From the NCBI GenBank assembly GCA_977006965.1, contig OZ345362.1:558001-622000 (forward strand): DNA of 64,000 bases, read 5' to 3'. The stretch's first letter is position 1. The number at the start of each line of letters is the position of its first letter. Shown here one piece after another: positions 32,062 through 41,640 of this stretch. The translations under genes were made by a program, and so were the position numbers. The DNA is from Phymatolithon calcareum (lineage: Eukaryota; Rhodophyta; Florideophyceae; Hapalidiales). Below the pieces are notes generated by a model. It had not been told where the DNA came from. It made no database searches and saw only the letters and a program-made list of their open reading frames with translations.

Positions 32062-32736
32062 ATGAGTCGAGGAAATGGTGAAGTTATTCCAGTCAGTCTA
32101 CGAGACGCAGTGATTTGCCAAGGTGAGTTGAAGGCGTTCGCAGAACTGCTTCGGCTTACCCAATATGATTTGCACAGTTTCAAGCCCGTGGATGAACTTG
32201 ACATCGAAGTCCATCGAGCCGTCAACTCCTTCAATTCTCTATCTACCAGTCTTGGGTATGAACGTGTCGACGTGTCCCGGGTAAATGCAATGATCATTCG
32301 CGGTGTGCAGACGGACTGGTTCAAGAAAGTGCGTGCTCACGAACATGGTATTCTAATACTCGATCGATGCGATTTTCCAATCGCCCAGATTGAGCCCCGG
32401 AGATACTTCTTGCCGCATAAGAACTCCTTTTCAAAAGACAGCATTCAAAATGTTATTGATGACGGGAAACTAATCATTGGAACTAATTCAAGCGCAGTGA
32501 TTCGTTTAGGTCGCAAGCTTTCATCACTAGATGGTGAAGTCATTCATCTGTCTGCGGAGGAGCTCGAATTCATTGGGTCGATGGATGTGAGCTGGGTCAA
32601 TCGCGTTATTAGTGAGAAGGAGACAATCACAGTTCTAGAAGTATCGCACAGCACGTCTTCGAAGATGACGGTAATGGTGGACGAGAAGGAAGCTCTTTTT
32701 TCCCGAACCTTCCTGTCTCCTGTGTCGGCACCATAA
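32062..32736 (+). CDS. Hypothetical protein of unknown family (224 aa)
   Basis: The ATG-to-TAA frame has a protein-like composition: balanced charges, regular hydrophobic spacing, and no low complexity or repeats. I recognise no domain. It begins MSRGNGEVIPVSLRDAV and contains a hydrophobic beta-rich centre (HGILILDRCDFPIAQIE). There is no signal peptide or membrane helix. It is followed immediately by more coding-like DNA in other frames to 33682, so it may be the surviving front part of a longer broken gene. It lies between a Tc1 element and a LINE tail and may itself be part of a mobile or viral-like insertion. Confidence that it is expressed is low. Confidence 0.4.
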   Translation: MSRGNGEVIPVSLRDAVICQGELKAFAELLRLTQYDLHSFKPVDELDIEVHRAVNSFNSLSTSLGYERVDVSRVNAMIIRGVQTDWFKKVRAHEHGILILDRCDFPIAQIEPRRYFLPHKNSFSKDSIQNVIDDGKLIIGTNSSAVIRLGRKLSSLDGEVIHLSAEELEFIGSMDVSWVNRVISEKETITVLEVSHSTSSKMTVMVDEKEALFSRTFLSPVSAP

Positions 32737-33682
32737 CTAACCCCTCGAGAATCAATTATGAAGGGTTGTCGGACATAATTCTCACATATTTCATTCTCGG
32801 GTCGGAACTACATCACATCGATACCAGTGCTGTTATCGGAAAGGTTGTGGAACTAGTCGACAAAGCTATCACCTTGCAGGCAGGAGAATGGACAGGTTGC
32901 AGATATCAATCCCTCCGTTTTCTTTCGTGGTCTAAAAGGCCTCACGGCTAGGAACAAGGTCTCTGTGGATATTTTCTCGCCGTCTCTGATCGCAGTCGCC
33001 GTGCTGAGATTCAGCCTGTATGGAATCCAGTAGTTGGCGACGAAAAACTGTCGACTTCGGACAAATACTTGAGCAGTTACGACGAGTCCCAAGTCACCAT
33101 TCGCGGACAGTGGCCATGGGCGACAATTTTGACATTCGTAGTGGGCGCTGCCGCAGTGTTGACTCTCGTGGTCCTTAAATTAGAAGCGATACTGAAGGCA
33201 ATCCCAGATTATGTAACTCTGTTCATTTTCTTACTCATCAGTACGGTTACAACCGTACATATTATCTGGTACGCGAAGTGGCCTCTTCATGACGCTTTTC
33301 GGGAATTGTGACGTCCAACAACACAGATAAGCTGGAACGTTTTCTTGGAAAAGAAGAATTTGTGCGCATGATACTGAGCATAAAGCGACCTGATGTCGTT
33401 TTTGATGAGCACAAGAGCTGTCTTCTGGCGCCAGTGCGGAAAGGAAAAGTCATCCTTCACAGGATGATAAAATACGGCGAGGTTCGGAAGTACGGTGTGT
33501 CTATACTCTTTAACAACTATTTTGAGCCGGTATTTCGAAAAGGTAATCAGTTTCGAGAAGTTTCTATTGAAAATGAAGTGGTGCATATCGGAGCAGTTAT
33601 CCCAGATCAAGACTTGATAAGCAGAGAAATACCTGGTGAATACGAAATAGGTCTGGAGCCTAGAGGCGAAAGAAATGTGTAG
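32737..33682 (+). pseudogene. Coding-like stretch in several frames, includes a two-helix membrane segment
   Basis: After the stop at 32736 one frame is open from 32766 to 32948. A second frame carries VADINPSVFFRGLKG (about 32896-33030). The first frame then resumes at about 32952 and runs to 33311, containing two strongly hydrophobic helices (ILTFVVGAAAVLTLVVLKL and YVTLFIFLLISTVTTVHIIW). A third frame runs to 33682 (KLERFLGKEEFVRMILSIKR...). The pieces hand over to each other within a few bases, which looks like one gene with frameshifts, or small introns, rather than four genes. I do not recognise the family. Confidence 0.4.
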
Positions 33683-33930
33683 ATTGCTCACGTGGGAGAC
33701 GTGGTTTACAATAGCTTCTCTTGAAGACTGCCAACTGTATACTACGCCAATTGGCACTGCAGTGGATAAATTGAAAACGGCTGACTAGTTGAGCTTTTGT
33801 GTTTCTCGGCGCAAAGAACTATCCTTTGAGATCGACGACTAGGGTGACTGTATCTTTTGAAATGGCCTAAGTACTACTACTGCGCTACGATTCGGTCTTG
33901 ATCAATCGTGTGATAACATCATGAATACCG

Positions 33931-34314
33931 GTATGGCCGAAGAATTCGGCACAAGAGCCAGAAAGCATATGGAGACCCTTGAAAGCACGCTAGCAGGGTA
34001 CGACCTGGAAGGAGAAAAACGACTAGAAGCAGAAAAGGCGCTAGATGAGCTCTTGCTATTTAGCAAGACACTCATAGAACGCATGGAGAACGAAGAAGGC
34101 CTGTATTGATTCGTATAAGGCAAGGCAAAAAGCGGTCGAGTCCAAGCACCAGCAATCCTGTAGAGGACTGAGATAGGATTACTTTGAATCCTGAGTTTTC
34201 CCGTCCGCGATTCTAGTGGGCGTTTCGTGAGCTGCAAAAAGGTAGATAGCATCAGAGGAAGCCTCGCCCATATCTTCGGAAGTCTGTGGGACTTTTAAAT
34301 AAACTTGAATAAAA
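33931..34314 (+). mobile_element. Very short 5'-truncated LINE tail with 13-bp target-site duplication
   Basis: The direct repeat ATCATGAATACCG flanks the piece (33918-33930 and 34315-34327). It encodes the last ~60 residues of the LINE protein (EKRLEAEKALDELLLFSKTLIERMENEEGLY-like end, matching the C-terminus of the copy at 50076-50318), a stop at 34107-34109, and ~205 bases of 3' UTR ending TTAAATAAACTTGAATAAAA. It is a classic dead-on-arrival LINE insertion. Confidence 0.85.
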
Positions 34315-34403
34315 ATCATGAATACCGCGGCCGTCCCCGTTAAGGTTGAGTTAACAGGAACAAAGAACAAGACCTTGGGTGGAAGTTACAGTACCTGACT
34401 GCT

Positions 34404-35555
34404 GTGAGAAATTTCCGCGGTTCACTTGACAATGAACCTGAAATTTCAATGCGAGAATTATCTGCTGTCATAGGAGCTATGCCGAGTCGTACCGCAACCG
34501 GCCCTGATAAGATTGAAGTCGAATTTCTTCGCAGAATCTCTGCATTCGCAACCAGCCGTCTTCTTGACCTCGTGAATCGAAGCTGGCGAGAAGGTGATAT
34601 TCCTGCGGCATCGAGAGGTACTTCTTTTCGGAATACCCAAATCCAACGAGCCTACAACATTGCGGCCCATATATTTGTCCTCCCTGGTCAACAGAGTTGC
34701 TGAACGGCTCGTTGGACTACGCCTCACAGCGTGGCTCGAGTCGCAGCTACCTGCTACTCAAGCAGGATTTCGGAGGTTTCGAGGCACTCAGGAACACATC
34801 GCGGCCATGGCTCAACGCACGGCAGATTCCCTCTCCCCCCGGCAAATGTACGCTGCCCTTTTCGTCGACTTCAGTGCAGCGTACGACCATGTGACTATTC
34901 CCGCACTCCTGGCGAAAATGGGCAACCTTGACTGTCCCTCCAATATGCTTTGTTAGATGCGCGCCTATTTCACTGACCGCCGAGCTAGAGGCTCTTTCAG
35001 CGGGACGGTCGGTAGATCATGGGTACTTGGATGCGGCTTGCCACAAGGCAGCTCTCTGTCGCCAAGCCTTTGGAACCTGTACATTTTGGATCTGGATGTC
35101 AAAGTCGGGGATTTAGAACAGTTTAGCTTTTCCTATGTTACAAGCTTCCATGCGAGGGGTAACAACTGGGATGAAGTCACCGAGAAACTAAACCAAGCGG
35201 CACGGGCCCTATGCAGTTTTTGCAAGAAAACATTGAATCAAGGTCAACGCAACGAAATGCAAAGTATTAGGTTTTGTTGCTGGCGGAAGACGTCCAAAGG
35301 ACATACTGAACCAGGTAGTCACTATCGACAGTTAACCCATCGAAACAACGACCGACTACAAGCTTCTGGGAGTGCATTTCGACCAAAGGCTAATCTTCAA
35401 GAAACACTGCACAGAAATCTACCGGAAACTGAAGGCTAAGACTAGCTTCATGCGTGCGCTGAGCGGAACGAGGTGGGGAGCAGACGAGACCACAATGTAG
35501 GCATTCCGGAAGAGCTACTGCTAACCGGTCGCCCTTTACGGTGCACATGCATACG
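34404..35555 (+). pseudogene. Reverse transcriptase remnant of a second LINE family
   Basis: Three plus-strand frames together give a polymerase. 34404-34700 contains SRTATGPDKIEVEFLRR. 34594-34956 contains the finger/palm blocks and ALFVDFSAAYDHV, the first catalytic motif. 34957-35439 contains CGLPQGSSLSPSLWNLY. A TAG at 34954-34956, a frameshift near 34620, and loss of the FADD-type motif (the region reads FSYVTSFHARG) show decay. A further frame to ~35555 carries thumb-like sequence (DYKLLGVHFDQRLIFKKH). The block style resembles the I/Jockey-type LINEs, which carry RNase H, unlike the family at 46 kb. Confidence 0.8.
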
Positions 35556-36492
35556 AGATGTATAGGAAAGCTTCTACTTCTTCTGGAATATCCTCATGTA
35601 GCTCCTTAATCGGCTGCCACGTCCAATCCTTTTTCTCTGCCAATCCCAGCCACTTGACTTGAATATCAAATCCTGATTCAATGCCTCCTGTCATATCCAT
35701 GAGCTGGTCTATAACTTCGTAGCTAGATTCGTTCTTTTCAATGTGGGCCATGAAATCTTGTGAGACCTCTTCTCCATACTTATCAGCTCGGTACTTCAGA
35801 AGTCTTGCTGCATGAACTTTTTTCGGTTTTCCCAGTCAAGGTGCTTTCCACTTAGTAAACCAATTGACTGCACACCGTCGTGATCCTCCACGGCCGGATC
35901 CATCTGTGCGACGGCTTATGTCCCTTATCCTGAGCCCGCCTCACTAGAGCGAAATCAACAACTCCAAAATTAGGGCAAACTAAATTGGTTTCTTGTTGTG
36001 TGACTTGATTTATCTATGCCGGTTCGCCATCACCTTTGCACTCACAGCTTTGTGCATGCTATCAAATGCACTTTGAAGGGTTTCGATCTCGATAACCTGC
36101 ATTGCGCGCACTTTGTCCATGCTATGCGCCTTTATCGCCGTCTCCCCCAACGCCATAGATTTCATCACTTCCCGTTCCGGCTTGATACCCGTCATTACTT
36201 CCAACGGAGTCCTGAACTTACCATCTTATTTAACACCAAGACGCCTAAGCGGTGCTTCGTTTAGGATAGTTTGAATCATTCCCACCATACTCGGCCAGTC
36301 CTGCGGTCCAAGTTTTAGCTTCGACTGAAGGCATCGATAAGCTGCTTGCACATGCTTCATGCAGGTTTCCACGTTTCCATTCACCCACGGAGAGTAAGCC
36401 ACCGTGAAGCTGTGTTGAACCTTGTAGTCTTTCGCCAAATTACTCATTATCTCGTTTTTGAAGTGCGAGCCCTGATCGCTCACCCACATTTT
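35540..36492 (-). pseudogene. Ty3/gypsy-like integrase C-terminal half and chromodomain-like end, decayed
   Basis: On the minus strand 36226-36489 begins MWVSDQGSHFKNEIM with the second catalytic Asp, then SPWVNGNVETCMKH with the catalytic Glu. 36010-36204 continues with MEVMTGIKPERE. 35536-35751 ends in a chromodomain-like block (QVKWLGLAEKKDWTWQPIKELHEDIPEEVE). Stops and frameshifts separate the pieces. The first catalytic Asp lies 4.6 kb away at about 41.1 kb because a DIRS-like element has been inserted at 36492. No LTR is seen at the left end; the element stops at the LINE remnant near 35555. Confidence 0.82.
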
Positions 36493-36798
36493 CGTCTTGT
36501 GTCAACGCGTTACATGGATGAAAAGCTATACCCAAAAGTAGGGAACATGCTGACCGTCCCCGTGCTCAAAGAGGAGTCATCCGGATATGCATACACCACA
36601 TATGCGAGCACGATACCAAACTAAGTAACACGATTACAAAAATGTGAGACGAACTCCAATATTGGGAGCAGAAGGGTCTGATCGTGAATTACATGGCAAA
36701 GGCGCAGAGATTTCGTGGCAGCGGTGCAAAGAGCCACTATTTGATGGAGCCAGTTTGGCTCTGGCCTCAGCGGTATTTAAGCGCCCATGCACATCTCT
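36493..36798 (+). repeat. Left terminal direct repeat of the DIRS-like element
   Basis: Starts CGTCTTGTGTCAACGCGTTA. It matches 40511-40816 with only a handful of differences, e.g. GTGTCAACG/GTATCAACG and TATTTAAGC/TACTTATGC. The near-identity suggests a fairly recent insertion or gene conversion. Confidence 0.92.
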
Positions 36799-37481
36799 CC
36801 GGCCAGAATTCTGGGCAAGTTCATCCTTTACTCCACCAGTGGAGCAAAGGTGTTACGCTCATTTCCGAGTGGGAACGAATCAAGCCAATGGCAAACAATC
36901 CGAACAATGCTTTCCAAGCTTCCACTATCCGCCCTGCTGAGGCGGAGGATTATGGGAAAGTTATTAACCACTTGTTGGCTAGCAGGCATGCTGGCCGCTC
37001 TCAAATTTGGCCTCGAAGCGAGCTGGTACAGCCCCACGAGCCAAGTTATTTCAGGCCCGATACCAACTTGTATCGGGACACCCTTAAGAAGGACCGTCGC
37101 AATGGTAAAGAGCTCGAATATGTGTATTCCTCTGGGTCATGGATCGAGCAGGCTATTTGCGCATTTGAGTTATTCAAGAGCTCCGACGACCCCGCTGAGC
37201 AAGGACGTCTGCTCTCAATTGTCGAAAGGTCTATGCGGGCCAGCAAAGAAATTCTGGCTATGCGCACTTCTCACTTCCAGGCAATTCTTACCAAGGGACC
37301 CGCCATGGCTCGGCAGCTCGTCGACCTCGTGGAAGCCAAAGTTGAAGCCAAGCAATCCCAAGTACAGTCTGACTCCTATGCTGCGGTCTACCAAGAGCTC
37401 TCTGCTAAATACGTCATCGAAGCTGCTAAAACAATTGCACGCGACCACAACTCAGCCCCCAACAAGGGGGCGGGCGAGTAA
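36693..37481 (+). CDS. Gag-like ORF1 of the DIRS-like element (262 aa)
   Basis: The first ATG (36693) lies inside the terminal repeat. A second in-frame ATG at 36888, just after the repeat, would give 197 residues and may be the real start. The protein is helical and charged with no zinc knuckle, as in many DIRS gag-like proteins (e.g. ELFKSSDDPAEQGRLLSIVE). Its TAA (37479-37481) shares one base with the ATG of the polymerase ORF (TAATG), a layout used for termination-reinitiation in several retroelements. Function in particle assembly is inferred from position only. Confidence 0.6.
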   Translation: MAKAQRFRGSGAKSHYLMEPVWLWPQRYLSAHAHLSGQNSGQVHPLLHQWSKGVTLISEWERIKPMANNPNNAFQASTIRPAEAEDYGKVINHLLASRHAGRSQIWPRSELVQPHEPSYFRPDTNLYRDTLKKDRRNGKELEYVYSSGSWIEQAICAFELFKSSDDPAEQGRLLSIVERSMRASKEILAMRTSHFQAILTKGPAMARQLVDLVEAKVEAKQSQVQSDSYAAVYQELSAKYVIEAAKTIARDHNSAPNKGAGE

Positions 37482-39511
37482 TGTCACCCAAAGCGCCTTC
37501 TCGCCCATTAACCTGGGGGAAAGCCCACTGGGCCAACACTCAACGGCACGCAGAGAATTGGGCTTCCGTAGGGGCCTCAGCGTTCATAATTCGATGTGTG
37601 ATGTTTGGCGTATGGGACCCACCATCCAAACCCTTCACCGCGGGGAGGGTGTTGCCTACAATTCCACAGACCGCGGAAGACATCCGATTTGGACAGGAAG
37701 AGCTGGAAGATGGATGTATACGTGGTACTTACCAGATGATCTCAAAGGAGTATGCCTATTCAGAGGTGAGGAAGGGGAGCTATATTTCTTCAGAGTTCGT
37801 GGATTGGACCAAACCCAAGGGAAGATTCATAATCAATTTGAAGCTCCAGTCCACACACTGGAAGAAGCGCTCTGTCACAATGCAATCTCTCAGTTCCTTT
37901 GGGTCGAGCCTCCGCCAAGGGGATCACTTCTTGTCCTTCGACTGGAAGGATGGATATCGGCATTTTCGTTTACACCCACGTATGTGGAATTGGTTCATAT
38001 TCCAGTACAATGGATCATATTATCGTTGTATCGCTTTGTCCTTCGGATGGACAAGGTCTCCGTTTTGGTTTTGCCATATTTTGGCCCCTCTCACCCGATA
38101 TATGCGATCCACTCTCCATTGCCGCGTCCTACAATGGATAGACGACTATTTGGTGGCACCGGGAGATGGAGACAGTGCGAGCACTCCTGGCGACTGTCTA
38201 AGAATCTCAAGGCTGTTGGACGGGCTATTACCTACCCTTGGGCTCCAAAGGCATCAGAAGAAGGGGGTTTGGGGATCAGGTACTACGAGACTAGAGCACC
38301 TCGGCATCATAATAGATACAGTCAAGTTTCGGTATTTTGTCACCCCAGAAAAGCTCGAAACACTTCACGGAAAGGCCATGAAACTACTTCGAACTTCGGC
38401 AAAGTCTCGGCGCTGGGTGCGAGAGTCATTGGTGAGGACCTTCACTAGAACGGCAATTTCACAACTCATTCCGATTCCACTCGCTCGGTTCTTTACGAGG
38501 GCCCTGTACGACGATCTCTCAATCGCGCAACCGCGACGGGGACGATTCCCAGAACAATGTGTACGACTAAGCAATGCGGGCATAAGGGACTTAAAAGCCT
38601 GGAGCTCGCTCACTGCAGGGGATGGAAGGCTTATATACGGAGGAAGAGAATCGTGGAACCTCCACACAGACGCCGCAGATATTGGATATGGCGGCACCCT
38701 CGGTGCCGACATGCGCCCGGGATCTCCTGGAGACGTCAGCGTTCAGACTGTCTGGTCGCCCCTCCTTCGACTGAAGTCGATCACCTTCAGGGAGCTTGTA
38801 GCTGTAAGGTTGACTATGGAGAAGGAGCTCGTCCGGGCGAAACTCGATGGCTATCATGGTCGACTGCTGCTACACGTAGACAACATGGCGGAGTTCCACA
38901 TCGTGAACAATATGGTGTCAGCAAAGCCCGAACTGATGCAAGAGCTTCGAAAGCTTCACACTCTTTTGAAAGAGATGAAAATTACCATAAGAGCGGCATG
39001 GATTCCATCACGGTTGAACAAGCATGCGGATCGCCTGAGCCGGGTATGGAATCCTCGGGACCTGGAAGCAACACCTTCGCTAATCGCCTCATTAACTTCC
39101 TCTCTGAAACTACAGACAGTACGCAGATACTGGCCACTGAAAGACGCACCATTAGACCGACCCAAGGTACTATACGCGCAAATGCAAGAACATTGGGGGG
39201 ATGGGATGGGCAGGCTTTGGAATCCACCACCGGGATTGATACAGCTAACGATGTTGAAGATAGAGAACGAGAACGCCCACGGCGTTCTCATAGTGCCCCA
39301 CTGGACCGGAGCGCCTTGGTACAATCAATTTCGGAGAATCTCGGTCGCTTCCCGACTGCTCCTCCCGGGTCAAGGCAAACTCTTCGCCTCAGGATTCGTC
39401 AACCCGGCGTGGGCTCTCGAGGTGGCAGCAGTAGGTCGGACGCACAACGTGCCGCCCGAAATGCTATCGCGGTTCGCCTCCCATCCACTTCTGGAGGGCG
39501 TGCAAGCCTGA
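37481..39511 (+). CDS. DIRS-type reverse transcriptase and RNase H (676 aa)
   Basis: The frame is intact from ATG to TGA. Palm motif A sits in DHFLSFDWKDGYRHFRLH, followed by a YRCIALSFGWTRSPFWFCH block in place of the usual LPFGL. The catalytic motif is WIDDYLVAPG with Asp221/Asp222. RNase H starts around residue 390 with HTDAADIGYGG (Asp397) and contains LLLHVDNMAEFHIV and a late NKHADRLSR. This order (RT, RNase H, then recombinase downstream) matches DIRS/Ngaro elements and not LTR elements, which would carry protease and integrase. It is the only retroelement polymerase here apart from the LINE at 46 kb that looks undamaged. Confidence 0.88.
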   Translation: MSPKAPSRPLTWGKAHWANTQRHAENWASVGASAFIIRCVMFGVWDPPSKPFTAGRVLPTIPQTAEDIRFGQEELEDGCIRGTYQMISKEYAYSEVRKGSYISSEFVDWTKPKGRFIINLKLQSTHWKKRSVTMQSLSSFGSSLRQGDHFLSFDWKDGYRHFRLHPRMWNWFIFQYNGSYYRCIALSFGWTRSPFWFCHILAPLTRYMRSTLHCRVLQWIDDYLVAPGDGDSASTPGDCLRISRLLDGLLPTLGLQRHQKKGVWGSGTTRLEHLGIIIDTVKFRYFVTPEKLETLHGKAMKLLRTSAKSRRWVRESLVRTFTRTAISQLIPIPLARFFTRALYDDLSIAQPRRGRFPEQCVRLSNAGIRDLKAWSSLTAGDGRLIYGGRESWNLHTDAADIGYGGTLGADMRPGSPGDVSVQTVWSPLLRLKSITFRELVAVRLTMEKELVRAKLDGYHGRLLLHVDNMAEFHIVNNMVSAKPELMQELRKLHTLLKEMKITIRAAWIPSRLNKHADRLSRVWNPRDLEATPSLIASLTSSLKLQTVRRYWPLKDAPLDRPKVLYAQMQEHWGDGMGRLWNPPPGLIQLTMLKIENENAHGVLIVPHWTGAPWYNQFRRISVASRLLLPGQGKLFASGFVNPAWALEVAAVGRTHNVPPEMLSRFASHPLLEGVQA

Positions 39512-40482
39512 GACTGGCAGACAGCATTTTCAGTTCTACAACTGGAACATCGAAGAGCAGTCAGTGGAAGAAATTTCTTCGTTTCTGCGATCAAGAAGGA
39601 CATCCTGTACTCCCCACAACCAACGAAGTCATGCTGGCGTACGTCGGATTTCTTTTTGAGGAGGATAGCGTTCATTCCTCCTCTTTAGAGCACTATATCT
39701 CGGCCATTCGGACGAGACACCTAAGGGAAGGGTATGATGATCCATGCAGTGGACAGCATATGCGCGACTTGATCCGTGCTTTCAAACGAGAAGACGATGC
39801 GCGCGGTGCCCTCACCGATGTCCGCGCGGCGATTCTGGCGAGTGTCATTGTATGAATCCGCGTCTACGGTCTAGCGCAACCTATGGGTTCTATTTGACAG
39901 AGAAATGCAGCCCTTATTGAGTTCCAATATCTGTTTTCCTGGAGAGAATCCTCTGGGCGATCCGTTCAGATTCAGGATATCGACCTCGAGTCATTCAGTT
40001 TCGAAGACGGCCGGTACCGGAGAATCGCTGCTAGACCAAGAACTCTCAAGGGGAGACCAGTCCGAGGGACCGCGCCCTCACAGCTGACGTGTCACCATTC
40101 ATCCGACGAAGACCTACTTGCTCTGCAAGCGCTATACCATTCCACTAGAGCAGCAATCTCTCCTGGAGAGCTCTAATGGAGCCATGGGGGCGATGCTCCG
40201 ACAGCTCAGATTGTCACAAGAGCTCTTCAGGCAATATTGTCCGAGCTCAATATCATCCCGCCGCCCTTCTCATTTTATGCTTCACACAGCTTACGAAGTG
40301 GGAGCGTGACTGCACTAGTTCTTCTCGGGTTTCCTATACCCGTTATCGTCCGCCGAGGTCCTTGGGCGGACGAGCGATTGGTTACAAATGTTTATTTTAA
40401 CGGACGGTTAATTCTATCCTTGGAAATGGAGCAGTACTTCTGTTCGCTTCAACCAAGATCTAAGCTCCCGTCCCCGCAATAG
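39485..40482 (+). pseudogene. Tyrosine recombinase of the DIRS-like element, broken
   Basis: Overlapping the end of the RT frame in another frame, the recombinase begins with a SAM-like core-binding domain (SSQWKKFLRFCDQEGHPVL, then LEHYISAIRTRHLREGYDDP). It stops at TGA 39853-39855. Catalytic-domain sequence resumes in other frames (SSGRSVQIQDIDL near 39955; ASHSLRSGSVTALVLLGFP at 40279-40335 with the HxxR motif). At least one stop and one frameshift separate the halves, so this copy probably cannot integrate on its own. Confidence 0.8.
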
Positions 40483-40510
40483 ACTACGCAAAAGCTTCGC
40501 TTCGGGATTT

Positions 40511-40816
40511 CGTCTTGTATCAACGCGTTACATGCATGAAAAGCTATACCCAAAAGTAGGGAACATGCTGACCGTCCCCGTGCTCAAAGAGGAGTCATCC
40601 GGATATGCATACACCACATATGCGAGCACGATACCAAACTAAGTAACACGATTACAAAAATGTGAGACGAACTCCAATATTGGGAGCAGAAGGGTCTGAT
40701 CGTGAATTACATGGCAAAGGCGCAGAGATTTCGTGGCAGCGGTGCAAAGAGCCACTATTTGATGGAGCCAGTTTGGCTCTGGCCTCAGCGGTACTTATGC
40801 GCCCATGCACATCTCT
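40511..40816 (+). repeat. Right direct repeat of the DIRS-like element
   Basis: This is the second copy of the 306-bp repeat. It is followed by ~175 bases of element-specific sequence that includes a doubled TAGTTTATAATTT motif (about 40908-40935) before the gypsy integrase resumes at about 40990. Confidence 0.9.
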
Positions 40817-40990
40817 TCATCCTTTCCCAACCCAGCCCCCCCTCGTTGACACTTTTCAAACAAGTTCATCCTTTACTTCAGGCGGACTTCGCATATTTCG
40901 AAGCTTAGTTTATAATTTTAGTTTATAATTTTAGTACTTCCGCCATTGGTTTTGACAATGAAGCTACACTTCAGTAAAGCTTACATTTCT

Positions 40991-41520
40991 TTTCATAACT
41001 GAAAACATCCTTATCCACCGTGCCAAGAATTTTGCTGCAACCTCTGCAGTTTCATTTTCCGCTAAACACAGTCATAAATACGATGGTAAATCGTCCCGAA
41101 GTACTAAAATGTATTTTTATCCTTCAATACCTATTCCCATGTACATAAAGTCAAAATGAATGATTTCATTGGGCTTTGTCTCATGGAGAGTAGTTGACAA
41201 GGTCTTGGTATCCTATTTCCAGTTTTCCCCTTCATGCAATGAAGACACATATTCACGAACTCAGCGATGTACTCATCCATGTTCTTCCAACGGTATGTCT
41301 CTTTTAGGATCCTTCCCGTCCCCTATTTCCCTCGATGTCCAGATTGTCCGCAGTGCGCCACGACCATCTCGGAATCGTCGCTCGGGACCCAAAATTTTCC
41401 GTCCTAGCGGTATAAACCGTCAACATGAATATGTGCCCCGTTGTCCAAGCACCATAGATTTTTTTGCTTGCGATTTTTTGATCATTTGCATCGATGGCCA
41501 TAAAAATCCTTTCTCCATGG
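40991..41520 (-). pseudogene. Gypsy integrase, N-terminal half, split by the DIRS-like element
   Basis: On the minus strand from ~41190 the frame reads NEIIHFDFMYMGIG (first catalytic Asp), then KYILVLRDDLPSYL, ETAEVAAKFLARWI and FSV, with two in-frame stops (TAA and TGA). It ends at the insertion point. Upstream, 41304-41501 probably holds the end of RNase H or the linker. Confidence 0.75.
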
Positions 41521-41640
41521 GAGACTCAACCATGTCCTTCTCTAGTAACACATGAGTAAATCGTTTCACAGGCAAACGCTTTCATCTGTGTCCCCTCCAC
41601 CTCCTTACCATGAAGTCGGCCATGATGTTCTTTACCCCCT

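Larger units (their letters stand above)
36493..40990 (+). mobile_element. DIRS-like (tyrosine recombinase) retroelement inserted in a gypsy integrase gene
   Basis: The ~4.5-kb unit has a 306-bp direct repeat at 36493-36798 and 40511-40816 (about 98% alike by eye) and three coding regions: a gag-like ORF, reverse transcriptase with RNase H, and a tyrosine recombinase. The repeat does not sit at the right edge; ~175 bases more follow it. Such offset (split) repeats are known from PAT/Ngaro-type elements, but I could not match the second half of the split. Removing the unit rejoins the gypsy integrase frame (…FSVMK / MWVSDQG…) at a TTTT shared by both sides, with no target-site duplication, as expected for recombinase-mediated insertion. 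Confidence 0.82.

Noticed and set aside
36787-38448. 553-codon open frame on the plus strand
   Set aside because: It lies in another frame over the gag-like and RT genes of the DIRS-like element, whose motifs are clear; this frame shows none.
38557-39484. Front part of the frame that later encodes the tyrosine recombinase
   Set aside because: It overlaps the RNase H coding region and has no recombinase or other motif; only the part after about 39485 is recombinase-like.
36493-40816. Reading the 306-bp direct repeats as LTRs of an LTR retrotransposon
   Set aside because: The internal genes are RT, RNase H and tyrosine recombinase with no protease or DDE integrase, the right repeat is not terminal, and there is no target duplication.
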